NCBI GenBank assembly: GCA_013813615.1
Contig: JACCRJ010000062.1
Coordinates: 1 to 5,972, forward strand
From: Lautropia sp.
Lineage (GTDB): Bacteria; Pseudomonadota; Gammaproteobacteria; Burkholderiales; Burkholderiaceae_E
DNA length: 5,972 nucleotides
Reading direction: 5' to 3'
Position numbers and translations under genes: made by a program. Position 1 is the first letter of the stretch; every line of letters starts with the position of its first letter. Positions 1 to 5,641 of the stretch are shown here, piece by piece. The notes below the pieces were generated by a model. The model was given only the letters and a program-made list of their open reading frames with translations. It searched no databases and was not told where the DNA came from.

Positions 1-312
1 GTCTGCCCGGCACTCTTCGATCTCGGCGAAAAGGCCCGCGTCGTCGTCCTGTCGGTCACCGAAGGCGAGGACAAGCCGCTGAAGTATCCGAACATGTTCC
101 GCTCGGCACATCTGATGCTGCTCAACATGATCGACCTGCTGCCGCACCTTCGATTCGACGTCGCCCGGTGCCTGGCCTACGCGCGGCGCGTCAACCCGGG
201 GCTTGCCGTCCTGCAGGTGTCGGCCACGAGCGGCGACGGTATGGCTGCCTGGTACGGTTGGCTGCGTGCCCAGGCGGCGCGCGGCCGGAGTGAGCAGGCG
301 GCCTGGGCGTGA
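1..312 (+). CDS. hypB: Hydrogenase nickel-incorporation GTPase HypB, C-terminal part (5' end outside window)
   Basis: The frame is open from base 1 to TGA at 310-312, giving 103 residues that match the last third of HypB. HypB is a cytoplasmic SIMIBI-class GTPase that, with HypA, delivers nickel to the large subunit of [NiFe] hydrogenase. Visible landmarks are [11 protein letters not shown] at residues 1-11, [13 protein letters not shown] at 18-30, the LLNxIDLLPHL region at 40-50 and SATSGDGM at 74-81. The Cys of VCPA corresponds to a ligand of the G-domain metal site in known HypB proteins. The guanine-recognition motif, normally NKxD, reads NMID here (AAC ATG ATC GAC, 124-135), a Lys-to-Met change that one base could cause. 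The C-terminus is of normal length. The nickel-binding N-terminal region and the Walker A loop lie outside the window. The stop overlaps a GTG start (GTGA), as in hyp operons. Family assignment is firm; whether this copy is active is open. Confidence 0.93.
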   Translation, partial: VCPALFDLGEKARVVVLSVTEGEDKPLKYPNMFRSAHLMLLNMIDLLPHLRFDVARCLAYARRVNPGLAVLQVSATSGDGMAAWYGWLRAQAARGRSEQAAWA

Positions 313-371
313 ACGAGATCGTCGCGAGGCCCGACTTCAGTCGCGCCGAGCGGCGCGCCATCGTGCGCCTC
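309..371 (+). pseudogene. Remnant start of the gene after hypB, truncated at the junction
   Basis: A GTG at 309-311 overlaps the hypB stop and opens a frame reading [20 protein letters not shown]. The frame stays open to a stop at 504-506, but beyond about codon 21 it only shadows the oppositely oriented flavin oxidoreductase gene, so the real part is about 20 codons. The overlap suggests a translationally coupled next gene of the hyp operon. In several betaproteobacteria that gene is hypF, and AERRAIVR faintly resembles the residues before the acylphosphatase domain of HypF, but this is too short to identify. The ribosome-binding sequence upstream is weak. The right boundary given here is approximate. 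Confidence 0.3.
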
Positions 372-383
372 TGGATACCGATT
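360..383. other. Breakpoint joining two gene neighbourhoods
   Basis: Left of this interval the + strand codes for the end of HypB and the start of a coupled gene. Right of it the - strand codes for an N-terminal Old Yellow Enzyme-type protein whose recognisable sequence ends at about base 383, or a few codons further. Both genes are cut in the same place, and neither frame resumes on the other side. No insertion-sequence ends, target-site duplication or tRNA are visible at the join. It may be a deletion, an inversion end or an assembly chimera. Confidence 0.6.
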
Positions 384-637
384 GCAAGCTCGGCCAGGCG
401 ATCGTCAGAGGCGGTGGGAATTCGCGCCGCGCCCTTCTCGTGCAGCAGGCCCACGGGCTCCGTGATGAGCATGCCCGCGCCGCCGCGTGCGCGGGTCTCG
501 CAGTAGCGCAGGTAAGCCGGGCTCACACCGCCCGGCTGCCCCAGCCGTGTGGACATCGAGGCGTGAACGACGCGATTGCGCAGGGTGAGCCCCCCGAGTT
601 GCATCGTCGCGAACAGGCGGGGATAGAGCATGGGCAT
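383..637 (-). pseudogene. Old Yellow Enzyme-type NADH:flavin oxidoreductase, N-terminal fragment (3' truncated)
   Basis: About 85 residues match the start of the FMN-dependent OYE/2,4-dienoyl-CoA reductase family, which reduces C=C bonds next to a carbonyl using NAD(P)H. Key features are LYPRLFATMQLGGLTLRNRV at residues 4-23, the FMN-region HASMST at 25-30, and RARGGAGMLITEPV at 49-62, the usual second-strand motif. Family members run to about 360 residues or more. Here the similarity ends near residue 85 (base 383), and the frame then runs antisense through hypB to a stop at 191, so the barrel and active site are missing. Two starts are possible, ATG at 635-637 or at 629-631; the first is listed, and neither has a strong Shine-Dalgarno. 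It begins 28 bases after the lyase stop, so it was the last visible gene of the operon. The substrate is unknown. Confidence 0.75.
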
Positions 638-665
638 CGCTACGGCGGTCGGCGTGCGCTCGCGC

Positions 666-1547
666 TCAGGCCTTCTTCGATTCGGCGTCGTAAGCCGCGG
701 CCTGCGCCAGCAGTTCGGGCGTTCCGATCAGCGCATTGAGCTGGTCGAAGTCGAGCATGCGCTCGCGTTCGGGCGCGGTGGTCTGGTGCTGCTTGAGGCT
801 GGCGTAGTAGCGCTGCAGCGTGTGGGCCACCGCGCGGGCCGTGCCGCCCGGGAAGATGACGATTCGAAACCCCAGGCGGCCCAGCTCGTCGGCGGGCGTA
901 ACGGGCGTCATGCCGCCTTCGACCATGTTCGCCAGCAGAGGAATGCGCGAGGCGAAGCGGTTGCAGGCGGCGCGCATCTGCTCGGGCGTGCGCAGCGCTT
1001 CGACGAACAGCGCGTCGACGCCGCAGGCCAGGTAGGCCTCGGCGCGCTCGAGTGCGGCTTGCATGCCTTCCACCGCGATGGCGTCCGTGCGCGCCAGGAT
1101 CAGGGTTTCGGCCGAGTGACGGGCGTCGACCGCGGCGCGCAGCTTTCCGCACATCTCGGCCTGCGCGATCACGCCCTTGCCGTCGAGGTGTCCGCAACGC
1201 TTGGGAAAGGTCTGGTCTTCCAGCTGGATCATGGCGGCGCCGGCCCGCTCGAAGCTGCGCACGGTGCGCTGCGTGTTCATGGCGTTGCCGAAGCCCGTGT
1301 CACCGTCGACGATGACGGGCAGCGACACGCGCTCGGTGATGCGCGCCAGCGTGTCGGCGACCTCGGTGGCGGTGGTCAGCCCGACGTCCGAGCGCCCGAG
1401 CCGCGTGTAGGCGATGGAGGCGCCCGACAGGTAGAGGGCCTCGAAGCCGGCCTGCTCGGCCACGAGTGCGGTGAAGGCGTCGTAGATGCCGGGAGCCAGC
1501 ACGGCCGGGGCCGATTGCAGGCGTTGCTTGAAGGAGGTGCTTGGCAT
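666..1547 (-). CDS. Isocitrate lyase/PEP mutase-family C-C lyase (dimethylmalate- or methylisocitrate-lyase-like)
   Basis: This 293-residue protein is full length for the family (about 290). The fold is a metal-dependent TIM barrel that cleaves 2-hydroxy di- and tricarboxylates into a 2-oxoacid and a smaller carboxylate. Visible motifs are the substrate loop SGAS at 41-44, metal-binding DGDTGFGN at 81-88, EDQ at 110-112, the catalytic loop KRCGH at 116-120 with nucleophile-region Cys118, ARTDA at 152-156 and NMVEGG at 207-212. KRCGH with an active Cys argues for a lyase rather than a PEP mutase. It cannot be assigned to methylisocitrate, 2,3-dimethylmalate or oxaloacetate substrates by eye. 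The start is ATG at 1545-1547, with AGGA seven bases upstream. The gene lies 32 bases after the FAD oxidoreductase stop and follows the LeuC/LeuD-like pair. That context favours cleavage of a substituted malate made by that hydratase, as with dimethylmalate lyase in nicotinate fermentation. The specific function is inference. Confidence 0.9.
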   Translation of the reverse strand: MPSTSFKQRLQSAPAVLAPGIYDAFTALVAEQAGFEALYLSGASIAYTRLGRSDVGLTTATEVADTLARITERVSLPVIVDGDTGFGNAMNTQRTVRSFERAGAAMIQLEDQTFPKRCGHLDGKGVIAQAEMCGKLRAAVDARHSAETLILARTDAIAVEGMQAALERAEAYLACGVDALFVEALRTPEQMRAACNRFASRIPLLANMVEGGMTPVTPADELGRLGFRIVIFPGGTARAVAHTLQRYYASLKQHQTTAPERERMLDFDQLNALIGTPELLAQAAAYDAESKKA

Positions 1548-1554
1548 GGGTGCG

Positions 1555-1558
1555 TCCT
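1555..1558 (-). promoter_or_regulatory. Ribosome binding site of the lyase gene
   Basis: On the - strand AGGA stands seven bases before the ATG at 1545-1547. This supports that start over the long upstream open frame, which continues antisense-like through the preceding gene and has no family similarity there. Confidence 0.55.
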
Positions 1559-1572
1559 GTGAATGGAATGAG

Positions 1573-1589
1573 GCGGGCCTCAGGCCCGC
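1573..1589 (-). other. Perfect hairpin with the flavoprotein stop codon as its loop
   Basis: In the transcript the sequence is a 7-base-pair G+C-only stem (GCGGGCC pairing with GGCCCGC) around a three-base loop that is exactly the TGA stop of the FAD oxidoreductase. No run of U follows, so it is not a standard intrinsic terminator. It sits between the flavoprotein and lyase genes and could stabilise an mRNA end or modulate coupling. It could also be chance in GC-rich DNA. Confidence 0.4.
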
Positions 1590-2977
1590 ACGTTCTCGAT
1601 GAGGGTGCCAGCCGCCAACCAGCCGCCGCCGACGGCGCTGAGCAGGCCGTTGCCCGAGAGGTAGCCCCAGACCTCGTTGCCCGAGACGCCGCGCGCGGCG
1701 CCGCCGGCGGACAGCAAGTTGGGCAGCGGCGTGCCGTCCTGGCGCAGCACGCGGCAGCGATCGTCGATGTCCAGGCCGCCCTGGGTGTGAAAGAGCGCGC
1801 CGGTGACCTTCACCGCGTGATAGGGCGCCTGCAGCGCTCGCTTGAAACGCCGGCCGAACGCGTCGGCCTGGTCGGCTCCGATGGCCGCCAGTGTCTCGTG
1901 CAGCGCGGCCGGGTCGCAGCCGATCAGCTTCGCCAGCTCCGTCTCCGTCGCGGCGGTTCGCACCGCGCCGGCCTTCTCGGCCTCGACGAAGTCGGGGAAG
2001 GTGCGTGCGAGCGTCAGCAGCGGATCGTCGAACACGTTCCAGGCGACGCGGCCCGACTGTTCCAACACGTACACCGCGGCCTCTGAGTAGCCGCGGGTTT
2101 CGTCGTGGAAGCGCCGGCCCTGCGCGTTGATCTGCACGCCGCCTTCCATGATCACGGCCCAGGTCATGAGGGCGCCCTGCGGCGTGACCCACGAGGCGTG
2201 GCCCTGGTAGCCGCCAAGGTCGGCCAGGCGCGCGCCCAGGGCCCGGCCCCAGGCGATGGCGCTGCCGTCGTTGCTGGTGTGGCCGCCGAACTCGGCGTCG
2301 CGCATGGCCGGCAGCAACTCTGCCACCATGTCAGGGTTGCCGCCGAAGCCGTTGCAGGCCAGCAGCAGCTGGTCGCAAGCGATGTGCTCCGTGCTGCCGT
2401 CAGGGCGGACATAGCCCACACCGATGACGCGGTCTGCGGCATCGAGCCACAGCTCGCGCACCAGGGCCTCGGTCAGGGTGTCGGCGCCAGCGGCTGTCGC
2501 CGTGCGCTCGAGGGCGGCCATCAGCGCGGCGCCGGTGCGCTCGGGCACGGCGTGCATCCGCGGCGCACGGTGGCCGGGGTAGAGGAAGCCCTCGAGCACC
2601 TCGAGCGTGATGCCGTGCGCCTCCAGCGCGTCGATGGCCTGCGTCACGGCGCGGGTATAGGCCTGCACCAGGTACGGCGCGGCCTGCCCGTGCGTCTTCT
2701 CAGTCACATCCTGCGCGAACAGGGCCTGCGAGTCGTCGATGCCCAGCGACTTCTGCAGGCGGGTCCCCGCGGCCGGGATGAAGCCCGACGACAGGGCCGT
2801 CGATCCGCTGGGAACGGCGTCGCGCTCGAGCAGCACGCAGTCGATGCCGGCGTCGCGCAGCCGGATGGAGGCCGTGAGCCCGCAGGCGCCCGAGCCGACG
2901 ATGACGACGGGCACGTGCGGGGTGTCGGCGGGCAGCGTCTGGTTGCGCACGATGCGCGGGGGGATGTTGTGCGTCAT
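1580..2977 (-). CDS. FAD-dependent oxidoreductase, soluble fumarate-reductase / tricarballylate-dehydrogenase-like
   Basis: This 465-residue flavoprotein belongs to the FrdA-like FAD-binding 2 family, which moves hydrogen across a C-C bond next to a carboxylate or ketone. The N-terminal Rossmann motif is VVIVGSGACGL at 24-34, with the ribose-binding acid Glu51 in LLERD. Further family motifs are the FAD-contact stretch STALSSGFIPAAG at 59-71, NDGSAIAWG at 246-254, GRRFHDET at 287-294 (the GxRF element that holds the catalytic Arg in fumarate reductases), HTQGGLDID at 397-405, and the C-terminal FAD motif WGYLSGNGLLSA at 437-448. No signal peptide, haem-binding CxxCH or FMN-attachment domain is present, so it is a single-domain cytoplasmic enzyme. 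The Arg found in the C-terminal motif of true fumarate reductases is not seen in WGYLSGNG, so the substrate probably differs. The start lies 19 bases after the small hydratase subunit and has no clear Shine-Dalgarno, suggesting translational coupling. The direction of reaction and substrate are not known. Confidence 0.88.
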   Translation of the reverse strand: MTHNIPPRIVRNQTLPADTPHVPVVIVGSGACGLTASIRLRDAGIDCVLLERDAVPSGSTALSSGFIPAAGTRLQKSLGIDDSQALFAQDVTEKTHGQAAPYLVQAYTRAVTQAIDALEAHGITLEVLEGFLYPGHRAPRMHAVPERTGAALMAALERTATAAGADTLTEALVRELWLDAADRVIGVGYVRPDGSTEHIACDQLLLACNGFGGNPDMVAELLPAMRDAEFGGHTSNDGSAIAWGRALGARLADLGGYQGHASWVTPQGALMTWAVIMEGGVQINAQGRRFHDETRGYSEAAVYVLEQSGRVAWNVFDDPLLTLARTFPDFVEAEKAGAVRTAATETELAKLIGCDPAALHETLAAIGADQADAFGRRFKRALQAPYHAVKVTGALFHTQGGLDIDDRCRVLRQDGTPLPNLLSAGGAARGVSGNEVWGYLSGNGLLSAVGGGWLAAGTLIENVRA

Positions 2978-2996
2978 GGTCGTAGCGGTGAACGGG

Positions 2997-3503
2997 TCAG
3001 GCGGGTCGGGCGGCGGCTTGGAGTCGCTGGCGCAGCTGGTTCACCAGCCCGCCGGCCTGCACCATGTCGAGCAGGAAACCCGGGATCGGCTCGCAGGCCA
3101 GCACGCGGCCGTCGGCCGTGCGCACTTGCAGTTGCTGCAGGTCCAGCGCGATGCGTTCGCCGTCGGACAGTTGCTCGGCGTCGGGGCAGGTCAGGAGCAG
3201 CAGGCCCAGGTTGAAGGCGTTCCGAAAGAACAGGCCGCTGAACGAGGGTGCGATCACGGCGCGCACGCCCAGGTTCACCAGCGCGCCGGCTGCCTGCTCG
3301 CGCGAGGAGCCGATGCCGAAGCTGGGTCCGGCTGCGATCACGTCGCCCGGCTTCACCGAGGCCGCGAACTCGGGGCGCACGGCCTCCAGGCAATGCGGAG
3401 CAATGCCTTCGATGGCCAGCTTCATGTAGGCGCCAGGGGCCAGCTGGTCGGTGTCGATGTCGGCGCCGAAGCGCCAGACCTTGTGCGTTGCCCCTGCGCT
3501 CAT
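2997..3503 (-). CDS. Aconitase-family hydro-lyase small subunit (LeuD/dimethylmaleate-hydratase-like)
   Basis: This 168-residue protein is the swivel-domain small subunit that completes the active site of two-subunit hydro-lyases such as isopropylmalate isomerase, homoaconitase and dimethylmaleate hydratase. Its size matches the short archaeal-type class. Motifs are GADIDTDQLAPG at 13-24, the substrate-loop position YMKL at 26-29 (often YLRT or YLV- in relatives), SFGIGSSREQA at 61-71 with the phosphate/carboxylate-binding SSRE, and APSFSGLFFRNAFNLGLLLL at 85-104. The usual NFGxGSSREH reads SFGIGSSREQ, so Asn and His are replaced by Ser and Gln. The ATG at 3501-3503 overlaps the large-subunit stop (ATGA) and is preceded by GGGAGG, so the two are coupled. 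It is unlikely to serve leucine synthesis because no leuA or leuB is nearby and the neighbours are catabolic; that is inference. Confidence 0.9.
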   Translation of the reverse strand: MSAGATHKVWRFGADIDTDQLAPGAYMKLAIEGIAPHCLEAVRPEFAASVKPGDVIAAGPSFGIGSSREQAAGALVNLGVRAVIAPSFSGLFFRNAFNLGLLLLTCPDAEQLSDGERIALDLQQLQVRTADGRVLACEPIPGFLLDMVQAGGLVNQLRQRLQAAARPA

Positions 3504-4792
3504 GCCAGCACCTCCCGCGGATCGGCGATGCGCCCGCTGAGGGCCGATGCGGCAACGGTGTATGGGGACGCCAGGTAGACCTGCGCCGTGGCCGAGCCCA
3601 TGCGGCCCTTGAAGTTGCGCGCGGTTGTGGCGATCACGTTGGCTCCGTCGGGGATGGTGCCGCCGTAGCCGGAGCATGCGCCGCAGGCGGTGGGCAGCAG
3701 TTCGGCGCCGGCGTCGAGCAGCGCGCCGAGCACACCTTCGTCCTGTGCGGCCTGCTGGTCCTGCAAGCTGGCCGGCGCGACCATCAGGCGCAGGCCGGGC
3801 GCCACGCGGTGGCCGCGCAGCACCTGGGCAGCGGCTCGCAGGTCGTCGAGCTTGGCGCCGGTGCAGGCGCCGATGTAGGCCACCTGCACCGCCACGTCGC
3901 CGAAATCGCCGACCGGGCGGGTGTTGGCCGGGCTGTGCGGCGCGGCCACCTGCGGCGCCAGCGCGGCGGCATCGAAGCGGAAGGTCCTGGCCCGCGTCTC
4001 GTCCACGCCCTCGTCGGTGTACCAGGCATCCAGGTCGATGGCTTCGTCGGGCACGCCGGCGAGCAGCAGCCAGTCGCGCGTGGTCGTGTCGGGCGCGATG
4101 AGCCCGGTCTGGGCGCCCATCTCCGCGCTCATGTTCGACAGGGTCATGCGCTCCTGCATCGACAGCGCCTGCACTGCGGGGCCGCAGAACTCCACCGCCT
4201 GGTAGTCGCCGCCGTTCATGCCGAAGCGGCCGATCATGTGCAGCACCATGTCCTTGGCCGTGACGCCGGCGGGCAGCCGGCCGTCCCACCACATCCGAAT
4301 CGTCTGCGGCACGCGCACCCACAGCTCGCCGGTGACCATGACGCCCAGCATCTCGGTGCTGCCAATGCCGAACATGTAGGCTCCGAAGGCGCCGCCGGTG
4401 GGCGAATGCGAATCGCCGCCGACGCAGAACATGCCGGGGCGGATGTGGCCCTTCTGCGGCAGCACCACGTGGCAGATGCCGATGCTGTCGTAGACGTGCG
4501 GCAGGCGCTGCTCGGCGGCCCAGTCGCGGGCGATGCGCACGATGCGGCGGGAGTCGTCGTCCTGTTCGGGCACGTAGTGGTCCATCACCAGCACCACGCG
4601 GTCCTTGTTCCAGATCTGAGCGCCGAGATCCTCCAGCATGGGCTTGAGCCGGCGCGGGCCCGAGGAGTCGTGGAACATGGCCAGGTCGACCTGGCAGCTG
4701 ACGATGTCGCCGACGGCGACCTGGGCTTGCCCGCAGGCCCTGGCGATGAGTTTCTGGGCCAGCGTCTGGGGCGGCCGGTTCGGTGGACTCAT
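3500..4792 (-). CDS. Aconitase-family hydro-lyase large subunit (LeuC/dimethylmaleate-hydratase-like)
   Basis: This 430-residue protein carries the [4Fe-4S] cluster of a hydratase/isomerase that adds or removes water at a C=C bond of a di- or tricarboxylic acid. The length fits the archaeal-type LeuC/homoaconitase/dimethylmaleate-hydratase class (about 420) rather than the enterobacterial LeuC (about 466). Family motifs are the DHYVP segment at 71-75, GDSHSPTGGAFG at 126-137, IGACTGAKLDDLRAA at 307-321, TACGACSGYGG at 368-378, and TTARNFKGRMGS at 389-400. All three expected cluster cysteines are present (Cys310, Cys370, Cys373), and ARNFKGRMG carries the substrate-binding Arg region. GDSHS replaces the more common GDSHT. 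The start ATG at 4790-4792 has AGGAG eight bases upstream. It starts 41 bases after the regulator gene. Adjacent to an ICL/PEPM-type lyase, the pair resembles dimethylmaleate hydratase plus dimethylmalate lyase of nicotinate fermentation. Automated labels such as 3-isopropylmalate dehydratase or aconitase are possible, but leucine synthesis is unlikely here. Confidence 0.92.
   Translation of the reverse strand: MSPPNRPPQTLAQKLIARACGQAQVAVGDIVSCQVDLAMFHDSSGPRRLKPMLEDLGAQIWNKDRVVLVMDHYVPEQDDDSRRIVRIARDWAAEQRLPHVYDSIGICHVVLPQKGHIRPGMFCVGGDSHSPTGGAFGAYMFGIGSTEMLGVMVTGELWVRVPQTIRMWWDGRLPAGVTAKDMVLHMIGRFGMNGGDYQAVEFCGPAVQALSMQERMTLSNMSAEMGAQTGLIAPDTTTRDWLLLAGVPDEAIDLDAWYTDEGVDETRARTFRFDAAALAPQVAAPHSPANTRPVGDFGDVAVQVAYIGACTGAKLDDLRAAAQVLRGHRVAPGLRLMVAPASLQDQQAAQDEGVLGALLDAGAELLPTACGACSGYGGTIPDGANVIATTARNFKGRMGSATAQVYLASPYTVAASALSGRIADPREVLA
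3511..3516 (-). promoter_or_regulatory. Ribosome binding site of the small hydratase subunit
   Basis: GGGAGG on the - strand lies inside the end of the large-subunit gene, seven bases before the ATG at 3501-3503. It fixes the start used and supports coupled translation of the two subunits. Confidence 0.6.
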
Positions 4793-4800
4793 GGAAATAT

Positions 4801-4805
4801 CTCCT
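4801..4805 (-). promoter_or_regulatory. Strong ribosome binding site of the large hydratase subunit
   Basis: AGGAG on the - strand sits eight bases before the ATG at 4790-4792, in the 41-base gap after the regulator gene. It is among the clearest Shine-Dalgarno sequences in the operon. No convincing operator palindrome or -35/-10 pair could be read in this short gap. Confidence 0.65.
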
Positions 4806-4833
4806 GTCTTCGCGTGCGCGTGCCCGGACCCGC

Positions 4834-5625
4834 TCAAGGCAGGATTTCCGTGAGCACGATGCGTGCATCGATGCTGCCGACCTGCGACAGCTCCATCTGG
4901 TATTCGTAGCGGTCGGGCCGGTACTGGCCATGCAACAGCTGCACCGGCCGGTCGTCGGCGTCGTGGACCAGACGCCGCACCGACAGCAGCGCCGTGCCCA
5001 CGGCCACCTGCAGTTCGTGCGCCACCTGGGCGTCGGCCTGCCGGGCTGAGATCGTCTGCACTACCCGGCCCAGCTCGATGCCCGACTCTTCGAGCAACTG
5101 CAGCATCGCCTTGTGCGCCAGATCGGCGCGCCCGAAGCCGCGCATCAGCGTCTCGGGAACCCAGGTCGTGATGTACGAGACCGGACCCGCTGCGGAGCTT
5201 CGCCGCCGCACGGTCTTGCGCAGTTTGTCGTGCTCGGAGATCTGCAGCGTATCGGCAATCTGGTGCGAGGCCTGGATCAAGCGCCATTCGATCACCTTCA
5301 CCGTGGTGCTGCGGCTGACCGAAACGATGTTCTCGAGCAGGCCGGCGAGGCGCGTCGGCGCTGGCGGGGGCGGCGCTTTGCCGGCCCGCGTGCCGCCTTG
5401 TTCGGCCCGGGTCGTGGTGCGGGTGCCGCGGCCGACCTCGCGCACGATCAGGCCCTCGTTGACCAGTTGTTCGAGCGCCCGGCGCATGGTGACGCGGCCC
5501 ACATTGAACTGGCGCGCAAGCTCCAGCTCGCCAGGCAGGCCATGGACGAAGCGGCCCTCCTGGACCTGCTCGCGCAGCACCAGGTAGATCCGGTGGTATT
5601 TGGACAGGGGTAACGAGGCGTTCAT
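4834..5625 (-). CDS. GntR-family transcriptional regulator, HutC subfamily (UTRA domain)
   Basis: The 263-residue protein has the standard HutC layout and length. An N-terminal winged helix-turn-helix covers about residues 8-70, with LPGELELARQFNVGRVTMRR at 30-49, then LVNEGLIVREVGRGT at 54-68 forming the wing. An Ala/Pro/Gly-rich linker (about 75-92, with four consecutive Pro) leads into a C-terminal UTRA ligand-binding domain at about 95-255. That domain contains VSYITTWVPETL at 149-160 and the end segment HGQYRPDRYEYQMEL at 242-256. Such proteins bind DNA as dimers and release it when a small carboxylate, sugar or amino-acid-like ligand binds. It probably controls this operon, responding to the substrate or an intermediate, and its place inside the gene series implies autoregulation. 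The start ATG at 5623-5625 lies 16 bases after the preceding stop and has only a weak Shine-Dalgarno. The inducer is unknown. Confidence 0.92.
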   Translation of the reverse strand: MNASLPLSKYHRIYLVLREQVQEGRFVHGLPGELELARQFNVGRVTMRRALEQLVNEGLIVREVGRGTRTTTRAEQGGTRAGKAPPPPAPTRLAGLLENIVSVSRSTTVKVIEWRLIQASHQIADTLQISEHDKLRKTVRRRSSAAGPVSYITTWVPETLMRGFGRADLAHKAMLQLLEESGIELGRVVQTISARQADAQVAHELQVAVGTALLSVRRLVHDADDRPVQLLHGQYRPDRYEYQMELSQVGSIDARIVLTEILP

Positions 5626-5641
5626 GGTGGGCGGGTGTGCC

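Noticed and set aside
191..382. Continuation of the OYE-type frame through to the stop at 191
   Set aside because: Residues after about 85 match no OYE sequence and run antisense to the conserved hypB coding sequence.
630..1562. A 310-codon open frame on the + strand opposite the lyase gene
   Set aside because: Its composition (Gly, Arg, Ala, Val, His) is typical of a shadow frame, and the opposite strand encodes a complete ICL/PEPM-family enzyme with catalytic motifs.
1548..2192. In-frame N-terminal extension of the lyase gene to a start at 2192
   Set aside because: The extension overlaps the flavoprotein gene in another frame, shows no family similarity, and the ATG at 1545-1547 has a good Shine-Dalgarno and gives the normal family length.
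2997..4792. Leucine biosynthesis leuCD
   Set aside because: The fold is the same, but there is no leuA/leuB nearby, the large subunit is the shorter class, and the neighbours are a catabolic regulator, flavoprotein and C-C lyase.
3248..4909. A 553-codon open frame on the + strand opposite the hydratase genes
   Set aside because: It is antisense to two clearly homologous proteins and is rich in Arg/Gly/Ala/His as expected from GC-rich antisense codons; no family motif or ribosome binding site is seen.
4793..5287. In-frame N-terminal extension of the large hydratase subunit into the regulator gene
   Set aside because: The extension is a shadow of the regulator; the ATG at 4790-4792 has a strong AGGAG site and the family N-terminus follows directly.
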